A stretch of DNA of 64,000 nt, taken from assembly GCA_002428995.1 (NCBI GenBank), contig DIYJ01000017.1, positions 189,178 to 253,177 on the forward strand. Direction: 5' to 3'. Positions within the stretch are counted from its first letter, which is position 1, and every line of letters starts with the position of its first letter. The notes under the pieces are model-generated. The model was not told the DNA's origin, searched no databases, and saw only the letters and a program-made list of their open reading frames with translations. Source of the DNA: Flavobacteriales bacterium UBA6057. GTDB taxonomy: Bacteria > Bacteroidota > Bacteroidia > Flavobacteriales_G > Salibacteraceae. The translations under genes and the position numbers were made by a program. Shown here piece by piece: positions 28,194 through 40,800 of this stretch.

Positions 28194-28882
28194 TGAGAAA
28201 GTCAATTCAATGCTTGTGGGTGGCCTGGGTGGTCACCTTCAGCCTATCCGCAGCCGGGCAGGATGCCCTGCAGGAGCTGGAAGCCTTTAACCGAGCCCAC
28301 GAGGCCAAAGGAGCCTATGGCTATGACCTGAAGGTGGAGCAGCAAGACGGTGCCGGAGCGGTGGTTCAAACTACACGCTACACCATCATGGGTGACAATG
28401 CCGGGAAGATGCTGCTGCGCTTTGCCAACGGCTCTGAAAACCTGGTGACCAAAGACTACAAGGTGCAAATCAACCCTGCTGCCAAGCTGCTCATCGTGGG
28501 GCCGGTGACGGCTGATGATGCGCAAGACCAGTGGAAAGCCACCCTGGAGCTTTTGCGCAAAAGCGAACACACTGCCATCGAGCAGGAGGGAAGCTTGACA
28601 ACGGTCAGCTACCAGCTTACCGAGGAAGGTGTTCAGCAAAAGGGACGGCTCACGTTTTCCAAAACCACCAATGAAGTGGTCGCTTTTTACCTCGAAATGA
28701 AGGGTGACATGCTGGGAAACGGCCAGGAAGAAACGGTCGCTTTTGCCACGAGCTTCAAGGCCCTGACCAACGCAGCTGAACTCAAAGCTGCCCTCGAAAA
28801 GAACTACATCGAAATCAACGGAAAAGACATTCAACCTACTGAAAAATTCAACGATTATGAGATCATCAGCACGCTGTTCTAA
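28193..28882 (+). CDS. small secreted protein, LolA-like
   Basis: This 229-residue protein has a signal peptide ending at SAAGQ (about residue 22). The mature part is a beta-sheet pattern with a helical start (LQELEAFNRAHEAKGAYGYDL) resembling the half-barrel fold of LolA/LolB and outer-membrane lipoprotein-sorting proteins: RYTIMGDNAGKMLLRF, LTTVSYQLTEEG, KGRLTFSKTTNEVVAFYLEM. The family call is inference. The start overlaps the previous stop (TGATG), and its last 26 bases overlap the start of the giant Rhs gene. A LolA-like fold between two giant secreted proteins suggests a periplasmic chaperone. Confidence 0.72.
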   Translation: MRKSIQCLWVAWVVTFSLSAAGQDALQELEAFNRAHEAKGAYGYDLKVEQQDGAGAVVQTTRYTIMGDNAGKMLLRFANGSENLVTKDYKVQINPAAKLLIVGPVTADDAQDQWKATLELLRKSEHTAIEQEGSLTTVSYQLTEEGVQQKGRLTFSKTTNEVVAFYLEMKGDMLGNGQEETVAFATSFKALTNAAELKAALEKNYIEINGKDIQPTEKFNDYEIISTLF

Positions 28883-31800
28883 GATCGCTTTACTCACCCT
28901 GATGTTTGGCTTGTGGTCCCTGCCTGCGATCAAGGCTCAGGTTTATAAGTATGCACATAAAACGGAAGCTAGAGAGGCAGTCGTTGAGTTGTATGAAGCC
29001 AACAATCAACCCAACAACATTTGCACCAGCGGAATCCCGCTGTACAATGCATGGGAGAATGCCGGCTTTTACGACAGAACACTGGCCCCTTCCTGCACAC
29101 TCCTGGTGGAGGCCTACTCTGAATCGACTCCACAAGTGGAGGAGTTCGTGTCGATGAAAAACTACATTATCATTGAGCAGATCAACGAAGACCGGATCAT
29201 TCCTGATTACGACTACGAGATCGAAGTGCAACTTCAGTTGACCCCACTCAGTGGCCCAGCCATCAACCAAACGGTGGTGATCCCTTACAGCTATAGCAAT
29301 GCCAGTCTCAGTCAGATGGCTTCCGGGCAAACGCATCAAAACCGTGTGGCCCTGGAGTTGAATCAGTCTTACAAGGCCATGCAGCTTCTCAGCTTCGCCA
29401 TTTGGGACGACCATGCTTCGCAGACACCTCCGCCCAACGGAGTGGCAGAGACCAATTTCCGCATCGTCATGCGGATCGAGGAGGAAGTGTATGATGACAG
29501 CGATGCAGGCGTAGCCACCATTTCGATCACGGAAGCTGATCCGGACACCAAGGATTTAGAGCTGACACTGGGCTGTGACAACGGTTGTCCCGATCCGGGC
29601 TGGTTTGAAGTAGAGTGGGCTTTTGTTGATTTCCAAACCAATCCCATGCCTTCTGCTAAAGAAGCATTGGACCAAAATGCCACAAGGATTTCTACAGATA
29701 ACAACAGCTATCGCATCACGAACAACTTTCCGCGACATGGAATTGTGTACGCCAGGAGCCGTTATGTGCGACCCTACTACGATGGTTCCGCTCAGGAAGT
29801 AGATGCAAAGATCCTCAGTTATTCACCTTGGGCATACACCCTTGTTTCCGGGGTGGTAGTGCCTCACGAAGTTGATCTGGCAGACATTGTCGTTTCAGAT
29901 GACTTGAACTGGGTGTATTCCGCTTCCTATGCCGAAGAAGGCAAGAAGGTAGAAACCATCACCTATGCGGACGGAACCGGGCGTGCCCGCCAAAACCTGA
30001 CGCTGGCTTCGGAAGGGGAATCGGATCAAAACCTGATCCTGCAGGAAACCAAGTACGACTATTCAGGGAATCCGGTCATTGAGGTGGCTCCAGCCCCCCT
30101 GCCGCTCAGCATTGAGGACAATCAGCAAAACATCACCCCGGAGGCGCGATTGAAATACCGTTCCGGAGTGAATGAGTTTGTCCATCGTTACGAGGGTATC
30201 ACGCTTGACAATATTCCCCCCAGCGTGCACCCGCGAAACACTTACGACAGCACGGGCATGTATGCAGGACCCCTGGACAGTGCCAACTGGGATGATGGAG
30301 CTTCTCACTACTACTCAAGGGCTGCCAAGAACGGGGGAGCCCTCACCGACAACCTTGGTGATTTCACCCCTACAGCTTTTGGTTTCCCTTACACCTATTC
30401 GGAAGTGGACGGCTCTGGCCGGGTGCGCTTTCAAAACATCATGGGCCCTGAGCATCACCTGATTTACGATAAGGATGAAGATAACATCAGGCGCTACACC
30501 AAAATGATCTATGGTCAGCCTACCCAGGGTGAGCTGGATCTGTATTTTGGCAACAATGCTGCCGTGGCCTCCAACTACGTGAAGGTGGTGACGGAAGACG
30601 CCAATGGCCAAAGCTCCGTATCCATCGTAGACAAGGCTCAGCGACCCGTGTTCTCGGGAATTGGTCTCGCACCGGAGAACCTGCTGAACATCGACACCAA
30701 GCCCGAAGACATTTTTGTCATCGAAGAGCTGCTCGGCACCTCTGTCGAGAATCAGGCTTTGCCCGGAGACGATCCGAACTCGATGCTTTTCGAAAAGGAG
30801 ATCGTGCTGGCTGACAACTGTAGCATTTTCATTGGCTATGATCTGATCAAGCCTTTCATCAGTGGGTGCTTCAATGCCGGTCCCCTTTGCTACGAGTGTG
30901 AATACGAATACGAGATCAGTCTCTACAAGGCGAACGATCCTTCCGAGCCTGAAGTTCGATACGTTTCCCCCGCCTTTGATCCAGCCTCCATCATGGCGGA
31001 GCAAGGGCAGGATTGCCCGGATTTTACGGCCGGTGGTGATGAGTTTGCAGAGGATGTTCAGGATTATTATTCAGACCCTGCCAATCCCTTGCAGGGTGTT
31101 TTGACGGGTAGGGTCACCGAGTTAAGCCCGAATCCTGTCTATGGTCTGGCGAGCTATGCAGCCGAGGTAGGTGAAAGTCCTCAGCTGGGGATGCAATTCC
31201 AGGTGAACAAGGGAAAGTACATCCTCAGGAAGGAATTGCGCCTCATCAGCGATGCTCAAATCGAGCTCATTGCCGATGACTTCTTTGAAACCGGCCTTGC
31301 AAACGGATGCTACAAGGATGAGTTTCATTTTACCGACTCCACCACCAGCAACATGGACTATGAGTGTGTGAGCGAGCTTTCTGTCGTGGGAGCTACGCCC
31401 TGTGACGATCAGTATGCGGAAATGGTGCAGGACATGATCCCCAATCAGGGTAAGTATGCCGCTTTTGACAGCTATGCCAATTGGCTGACCGATTGCACCA
31501 CCAACGACCCGAACGATCCGAACTGCGGGGTGCCGCTCAACGATGCGGATACCTTCAGCATATTCGCGATGGTGTTGAATCAGCAGCCAGCTTATCCCAA
31601 CCTGGTTTCAAATGGACGCTTCAGCGATACCACAGCCACGATCCTTTCCGACATTAGCCCACTCTGCAATCACTGTGGAGATTGTTCTCACACCTCTGGA
31701 AACAAGAAGATAAGGTATCAGCGCTACAGCAACCCGCGGAATACGCCTAATGGAGGAAGTGGAGATTGGATTAAGCCTTTTTACTCAGGCCAGCTGTCTT

Positions 31801-34800
31801 GTACCAACGATACAGGCACACATTTCTTAGCCGTGATTGGTGAATCCGGAATTAACAATGCCTCTGCTCCACAAGGTTGGTATGAGACAATGGATTTTAA
31901 TGGATCACCCTGGCTCAACAATAGCAATCCGCTTACCTACAGCACCGGGCAGGGTTATGGAAACAGCCCGATTGCATCTACCTCATTTGCACAGGACAAT
32001 GATGAAGTCATTGTTTGGACGCAACAGGTCAACCTTGACCCGGGAAGCAATTACCTGCTCAAGCTCCGTCTTATCCAGTTGCTAAAGGCTGCCCACTACG
32101 AGGAAACCAAGCTGAACTTTTACCTGGGTGGTGTGCTGATGGCAACCACCTACATCGATGATGTGAACCTGGATGAAGTGCGCAACTTTAGCTATGCCTA
32201 CAATGGTTCTGCCCTCAGCGCATATTTGACCATCACCATCGATTTGGAATATGGCTACGGATCCACGGTACCCTTCACCAACTTCGGCTTTGGTATTGAC
32301 GACATCGACTTCCGAAAAACGGAGGCGATCTGCGACTGCGAAAACAGTTTTGGGCTGCCCAATCCTCCTGGGATGATCGCCTATTATCCCTATCAGTGTT
32401 TGTACAGTGTGTTTCAGGGACAAAGCATTACCGAAGGATCGGTAAACCCGGCCCTGCTTACCATTCCCAATTTCATTGATGCCGTGGAAGCTAACCCCGA
32501 GTGGATGGACCTGTTGATCCAGATTCACCCGGAATACTGCAGCTGGCTTTCCTGTGAAGAACTCTATTCCGATGCTTCCGTGCTCTTTGCCGAGCGCGCT
32601 GCGGCTGAAAGCTGGGACTACATGTTTGGTGCCTATGGCAGCTCCACCGCCTGGGATTTTGATCAAAGCCTGCCCAACACGGGCATGTATGAACAAGACC
32701 CGCTCTTTCAAAACGTGTCCTCCGGCAGCAGCTCGGCCTTGCAGGTGATGAATTCAGCGATGGTCAACCGCCTGACAAACTATTGGAACTATACAGACAG
32801 CCTTCACCTCAGCCTGGAGCAGATGGCGATGTTCATCACCCTGGTAGATGTCTATCCACTCGATACGGCCGGACCAGAACCCGATACTGCGCTTATCAAC
32901 ACCTTGCTGACTGAAGTGCTCGGCACCACCTGGGAAGACGTAAAACTGGCCGAAGCCTTCTGGGAACGTTATTCGGCCATGTACCTCCAGCTGCGGCAGG
33001 AGATCACCGGCTTCTACTTCCAGGATTGCATGTGCAGCAGCATTAGCGATCTGGTGCATATCAACAGCAACGGGCAACCGATGCCCGGAAGCAACTATGC
33101 CACCCAACAACAGCAGATTGCCGAGTCGCAGCAGTTTTTTGAAGACTGGCTGCCGAGCGGCTGGACCAGTGGCGGTACGCTGACCATTCCGCCTTCAACA
33201 TCCATTCCATCCACAGCCGGAACCAACGTCTTTAACCAGGGCATGGATTCCCTCTGTGTGCAGATGGAATCGCAGTGTGAAACCTGGATCCGTTCACAGA
33301 TTATGACCAGCTTTGCTGTGACCGCCACGGCTTTTGATACCAACGGAGTGCCCACCGCGTGGGAGGTTGACAGCACTACCGACCCGAACACCAGCCAACC
33401 CATCGATGTGGAAGTGTTGGTAGCGGCTTTGGTAGATGAATGCGCCACCGGAGCCCTGATGGACGTGGTGGATGCCACGCATGAATGCATTGATGAGATG
33501 GGTTATGGCGTTTGGGTGCCTTCCGGCAGCTACCTCGTCCCGGGAGACCAACCCGGCACACAGGACAGCCTGATGACCATTCGCCAGCAGTTCAACGAAT
33601 ACATTCCTGAAGCGACCTGGTCGCTGACCCTGAATCCTTACCTGCTGAATGTTTCGCAGCCCTACTACGTGATGAACGAGGTGCGCAATCACATGCAGGA
33701 CCTGCAAATCACTGCCTGCCCCGATGAAGTGCCGCTGACACACGGAGCCCTGGAGGATTCCCTAACTGCGGCCAACAACAGTTCGAACAACGATGCCATC
33801 AGTGTCTTACTCGCCAACAACCCCAACATTCGACTCTACGATCAGAACGGGACGATGGTAGCGCTGCCGAGCGGTTCTACCACCTCTTTTGTGCTCGGCT
33901 CCCTGCGCTGCGATCAGGACATCATCAACCACAACATTTTCCGCGATGGTTTGACCCTGGCGCACAGTGCCTTCCTGATTGACGTTACCGATGGCGGTTC
34001 CACCGTAGATACGCTGCGCGGAATCTACCTCGATGGACCGATCTGGCAGATCAACCCGGACATGATCGAGATGAACGTGTACAAGCGCGACAAGGGCGAG
34101 CGGCTCTACTGCCCGCAGCTGAAAGATGCCTATCAGGCCTACCTGGAGGTGCCGCTGGTAGAGAACTACCTCGCCAATTGCGGCAACGACACCCTCACCG
34201 ATCCGCTGGTGTATCAGGCCGGTTATCTGCCCACGTTGGAGGGTTTCCTCGATGAGCACTTCCGCGAATTCCTGCCGCTGACCAATGCGCTGGAGGCTAT
34301 GGCTACCTGCCGCACGCTGGATACAAGTATTTCACACATTACCCTTCCTGCGGGCATCACCTCACAGCTCGACATGGGTCAGCATCTGGCCGATGATGCC
34401 GTCTGGATCCGTGAACCGAACTGCATTGACGAAGAGTTTCCGAGCGTTGCCGATTGCGATGAATGTGATGCCCTGCACGAAGCCCTGATCAACTACCAAT
34501 ACACCGATACCTGTAACGGTTGCGTTGCCTACGATGCCGCGTATCAGGCGCATTACGATAGTCTCATGGACATCAGCAACATGGAGGCTTACCTGCACAA
34601 CAGCAGCAGCTACAGTGCCCTGCCCAACTTCAGCATCTGGCCCGGTAGCAGCCCTTCAGACTGGGACATGCGCTATGCTTACACGGAAACCGATGCGAAC
34701 TGGAACGATCTCTATGGTTACAAGGAGTATGCGGCAGAGGATCAGCTCAAGGACTTGCTCAATGGCCTGATCACGACTCCGCTGCACGACATCCATGCGA

Positions 34801-37800
34801 ATGCGCTCAGCATTCCGGCCGGAACTACCTTGCTCTACGATGGTGATTGGCGCTTCCCGGTGAAACACGCGCCCTGGTCTGCCGCCAACCCGATGCCCAC
34901 CGAAGTGGATGCGTTCACAGCTGCCTTCTCTGACTTTGACCTGGTGACGCTGGAAGCGCAGAGTGGAAGTTTCTATGATCCCAACAATGCTTCGGGGGCG
35001 CTCATCCGTGCGCTGGGGCAGGACAACGACTTCGACAAGATGTGGATCCGCAATTGCTCGGACGGGCGTATCTGGATTCACATGGCCTTCCTCGGCAGTG
35101 ATGTGTTCCACGACATTTGGGTGGACTACAGCTACGAGGATTATGACGTTGCGCTGGACGACTTTACGCAGTGCATCAGCATCGAACCCGTGCTGAAAAA
35201 CGGAGAGGCCTATGAGTTCATTGCCACCTATGTGAACAGTAGTGGTAACGACACCATCGAGCTGAAGGGACAGACATCCTTCCCGATTGGGTTGGTATGC
35301 GAAATCCCGGCCATCAGCCTGAGCCACCGGCCGGAAGTTTCTGCCGAGCCTGCCCGCCAGGAAAACTGCGAGGAAGAACGCTACAATGCTGCGATGGACG
35401 AGGGCCGATTCCTCTACCAGGAATATGTGAAGAACCTGAAGAACGACTTCGCGCTCACCTACAAGCAAAACTGCATGAGTGGTGCGCAGGAGTCCATGAT
35501 CTATGGGCAAACCACCGATTCTTACAACAACACGCTCTACTTCTACGACCGCGCAGGAAACCTCACCCAAACCATTCCTCCCTCCGGAGTGCATCCCTTT
35601 GTGGTGGATGACGGCAACGGTGGGTTGCAAAGCGACCCTGCCAAGCTTTCGGCTTCGAAGAAGTACCGCGATGAACACATCGGCAGCTTTGTGTATGCCG
35701 ATCAGCATACCATGGCTACGACCTATGAATACAATGTGCTGAACGAAGTGGTGAAGCAGGAGACACCAGACGGTGGCATCACCCGCTTTGGCTACGATCG
35801 TTTGGGACGCATCGGGCTGAGCCAGAACGCACGGCAATTCCTCGACTTTGGCAGTGACATTCAGCGCTTTTCCTACACGTTGTACGATGACCTTTCCCGC
35901 ATTGTAGAAACGGGAGAGTTTAAGCCGGTGGCGATTTTCAGCGACAACCTGAGTGCCGGTGCACCGGACGAAGCATTGGAATACCAGGGCATCAAGCGCA
36001 TCATCTACGTGGATACGGGATCTGGAGACTTTGCGCCCATTGCGCCTGAGGCAAGCCTTTCGTGGCAACAGGTGATGGATGCATTGGGATTGGTAGGCGC
36101 GCCTGTGAATACCACCGTGCTTCCGCAGATGGAGGGATTGACCTGGTTGATGAATCAAATGCTGGAGTTCAACCCGGAGATATGGGCCGCCTTTGTGCGT
36201 AATCACGCTCGTGAGCACGTGGTGCAAACCCACTACGATGCACCTCCGGCTTACACACTGGGTGCCTATCACACCGGAGTAGAAACGAACCTGCGCAACC
36301 GCGTTTCGGCCATCTACAAATACGAAACCCTGCAAAATGGGGGAGAGGCCGACTTCGACAACGGCATGGTGTATCACTATGACATTTCGGGCAACGTGAA
36401 AACCCTCTTCCGGGAGTTCCAGTATGCCGGATTCTCCATCACCAAGCAGATGGATTATGTCTATGATCAGATCAGTGGGAACGTGCATGAAATGCGTTAC
36501 CAGGAAGGCGAGGAAGATCAGTTGCTGCACCGCTACGAGTACGATGGCAACAACCGCCTGACGATGGTGGAAACAAGCCGCGATGGCGTGAACTGGCACC
36601 GCGATGCGAGTTATGATTACTACCTGCACGGGCCGTTGGAGTCGATGAGCCTGGGTCACCACACGCTGCAGAGCATCGAATATGCCTACACGATCAACGG
36701 TTGGCTGAAGCTGATGAACCCGCTGGATGAGTCTGGGTCGGGTTACGACAACTCCGGCTATGCGGCCGATGTGTTTGCACAGCAGCTTGACTACTACACG
36801 GCCGATGGTATTTCAGCCGCTACCTACAGCGATTACAAACCTGTGGGAACTGTGTCAGCCAGTTTGATGAACACCTCCGGTGGCGGACTGCGCAACCTTT
36901 ACAACGGCAACATAGCGGCCATCAGCATGTCGCAGCGCTTCGACCGTTCCATTGCAAACGATGTGTTGCCGACCGGACGCAGGTATGCCTACGATCAGTT
37001 GCACCGCATCAAGTCGTTCAACGAATACAGCACCGACCTCGCGGGCATGGCTTGGGACAACGGTGGACTCACTTCAACCGACCTGCTGAGTACCTACAAG
37101 TATGACGGCAACGGCAACATCACCGAGCTGGACCGCACGGCCATCAATTGCAGCACTTCGGGCCTGATGGACGACATGGGCTACCAGTATGTGGAAGGCA
37201 CGAACCGCCTGCTGAATGTCTGTGACATTGTCGCAGAAACGGAATTCATTGACGACATTGATCCGCGCCTGCTCATTGAGCACTGGCACATTGTAGAGGA
37301 CTTTGGAGCGAACCTGCCTCCTGAGTTGACAGGGGCCGACCTGACGGTGCAACTCACTACGGACTGTGTGGAAGATGCTGCTCCGTGGAACCCGTTGGGA
37401 GATGCGTTTGAAACCAATGTGCTCATGGACATGGGAGGATTTTTACCGGCTGAAGACTACGATGCCAATGACTACTGCAGGCGAGAGCAGCTGATTGTGC
37501 AATGGGTAACCACCGGCAACTGCAACGGAAACATCGGGGACACGAAGTATGCCCTGGTGGAACACCTCTATGAGGTGGCCGGTCCGGATCAGTTTGTATA
37601 TGATCCGTCTGGTAACCTGCTCCGCGACAACGTCCAGGAACTGGATGTGCAGTGGAACCCGATTGGCAAGGTAGCTTCTACGGCCAGCGAACACAGCGAC
37701 CGCACGGAGATGGTTTCGGCCTTCGACCTGCACGAGCTTTGCCTGCCTCCGAACGTTCCGAATCCTGCTGCCATTTATTCGGGTACCGGGTATACCCACC

Positions 37801-40800
37801 TGTCCTATGCCAAGGATGAGAACAGTCAGCTCGAGTTTGACTACGATCCGATGGGCGAACGGGCTATGAAATCGACCTTCCACGTGCGCAGCGAGGGCTA
37901 CGATTATGTGATGGACCACGGGACCTATGAAACAGGGTCCAGCGCCCGCATTACGGAGCAACCTGTGGAGAAGACGGAGTTCTATGTGCGTGATGCCACT
38001 GGAAACCTGATTGCACTTTACCGACTGGATACTACACTGAACAATCCGGAAGCTTTCTACAGCGGAATGTTGGACAACATTACCGACTACGAAGGCGTGC
38101 CCCACACGCAGACCTATCAGCTTGTGTTTCAGCCACTGCTCAGGCGCAGCTACAACCTGAAGGAAAACCTGGCCAGTGCCGCCCGCAAGGACATGGATGA
38201 CCTGTTTACGGTCATCAACCACAACCACCTCTTTAACATTGACAGCGCCCTGCGTGGCGACCTGCTGGTGGTTTACCCCGAGGTGCACGGAGGTGGATTC
38301 TTCAGCGCGCACCCTGATACCTTCAAAGCTGCGGTGAAGCAAACCAATGCCTTCCGCGCCTATGCCATGGAGCTGGCCAATGCCGATGCCGATGTACACT
38401 TTGCCGATCAGCTGGCTGTCTTCAACAACTATGACGGTGTGCTTGCAGCGGATGCACAGCGCGAACTGGACCTTTACAAGACCTGCGTAACCGGGCTTCC
38501 GGTGACCACACCACCGAGTGGCACGGCCGCTTCTTGCGGGGCGCTTGGGTCGGTCATTTTTGTGGATGCCTCTGCCACGGGCACAGGATCCGGCTTTTGC
38601 TGGACAGATGCCTTTACCAACCTGGATGCTGCTATCAACCTGGCCTTTAGTTCCGGAGTTTCGGAAATCTGGATCGCAGGCGGAACCTACTACCCCAGTA
38701 ACGCTTCTCTGGGCTACAACATCCGCTCGGCTGTCAGTATCTACGGAGGCTTTGACGGAACTGAAACCCACCGCGACCAGCGCGATGCTGCGGCCAATGA
38801 GGTGATCCTTTCCGGAGACATTGACCAGGATGGAACCTTCACCGGCAATGCCAATCGTATCATCCGATGCATCAACCAGGGGGTAGATCTCGTGTTGGAT
38901 GGATTGACAATCCGCGATGCGATTTACTCGGGTGGTGCTGGCGCTGGTGTGATCATGTGGGAAAGCAGCGCAACTAATACCAGCACCCTGACGGTCAGAA
39001 ACTGTCGTTTCTTTAACAACAGCAGTGCGTACGGAGGTAGTGGTATTTATTGCCGAGCATTACCGCTGATAGTAGAAGACTGCTGGTTCGAAGGCAATGC
39101 CTATACCTCTTCGCACAGTCACGGGGCGGGTGTTCATGCCCGAATGAGTACTGCGAGGATTGAGCGCAGTACTTTCAAAGGCAACGATGGCCATGTGCAC
39201 GGCTCAGCCGTATCATTCCGCGATGCCACCAGCACGCTCGTCAGCAACTGCCTGTTTGTAGACAATACCCAAACCCAAACAGGTGCTGTGTATTACTTCC
39301 TCGGATCCAACCACCAGTTAGTCAGCAGCAGTTTCAAAGGGAACGTCAGTCAGATCAAGCCCGCCTCCTGTGTGTATGCAGAAGGCACCGATTTGTCCAT
39401 CCACAACTGTGTGATGTGGGGCAACACCGCCAGCAACAACTGGGAAATCTGGCAAACAGGAGCCACCACCATCACCGTGAGCGATTGCATCATCGAAGGC
39501 GGCTACCAAGGAGGCGGCACCAACATCCTCGATCAGGATCCCCTCTTTACCGACAGCCTCCTCCACATCGACACCACCTCTCCCGCCTACAATGCCGGAG
39601 TGAACAGCTACACCAGCGCCACCACCGACCTCAACCGTCATCCCCGCGTGCGCCACGCAGTGATCGACCTCGGAGCCTACGAAGTAGGTCAGCTAGCCGC
39701 CTGCGAAAGCCAGGACAGCTGCCTCGCCTGCGAGCAATACCGATTGGACCACCCAGAAGACCTGGCCGGATACGACTCCTGCCTTGTAGCCGACACCTGC
39801 AGCGTATGTGTGCCCTGCCAAGGCGATTGGGCCGTTTACGATTCACTCGCTCAACTCGTCACCCTCCGCCATCGCTACGAAGCCTATGTGCTCGCCCATG
39901 TAGACAGCTTTATGAACAGCACCGCCAGCAATGCCGACAGCCACTACGTGACTTCAGACAGCGTGTTGAACGCCATGTCCAGCCTTGCAGTCACCGAAGC
40001 ACATGTGTATGAGCGCAGCGAACTCGCCAGCTATTTCGACAGCTATTACGATGTGATTCCCTACACCGATGAGATTTTCAGTGTAGTGGATAAGCGCAAA
40101 GCCGTAGACGCCACTTTTATGGATTATGTAGCAGACGACTGGCATCATTTGGCTACAGCCGGTGATACGAACTCGATTGACAGTATGGCCAGCATCATGA
40201 ACCGCAGCGGAAGCTATGGCGCCAGCGAGCTCATGCAAGACATGAGCAACGAATGGGGCCCCTGGGTTCCCATCTGGATGCTCAGAGACCCACAGAAAAG
40301 CCCCGGCAGTTCAGGGTTAGGCATTGAGTCCATCTATGCCGGAGAAGTGCTCTGGGAAAACCTTTCCGCTACACCCTACACCGAGCTTGTGTTTACCATG
40401 AAGCCAGCCGAGTATTACACCTATGGAAGCAGCAGGCTCGGAAGCATCCGGCATTACGATCCTACAACAGCTCACAGCAATGGAACCTTAAATACCGATG
40501 AAGCCGGCAAGCGCAGGTATGAGCTGGCCGATCATTTAGGGAATGTAAGAGCTACGATGACCGACAGAAAGCTCGTGGAGCAAAAAGACGGAAGTCCGAC
40601 CTACAAAACCGATCTGATGGCTTCGATGGATTATTATCCATTTGGAGCTCCCGTTCAGGATCGTTTTGAGAGTTACGAGCTTCTGGAGACCGGGAACGTG
40701 ACGAAAGTGATAGACCATCATGTGGAGTATACCACCTATGTCTACTCCGATATTGACAATGGCATTGTAGGAGACTTAGAGTTGGATGCCAGCAACGGCA

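Noticed and set aside
34656..36662. 668-residue open frame on the minus strand
   Set aside because: It lies wholly antisense to the Rhs gene, has His/Val-rich composition without domain logic, and arises from the codon bias of the plus-strand gene.
37443..38771. 442-residue minus-strand open frame
   Set aside because: Antisense shadow of the Rhs protein with no recognisable motif or plausible start context.
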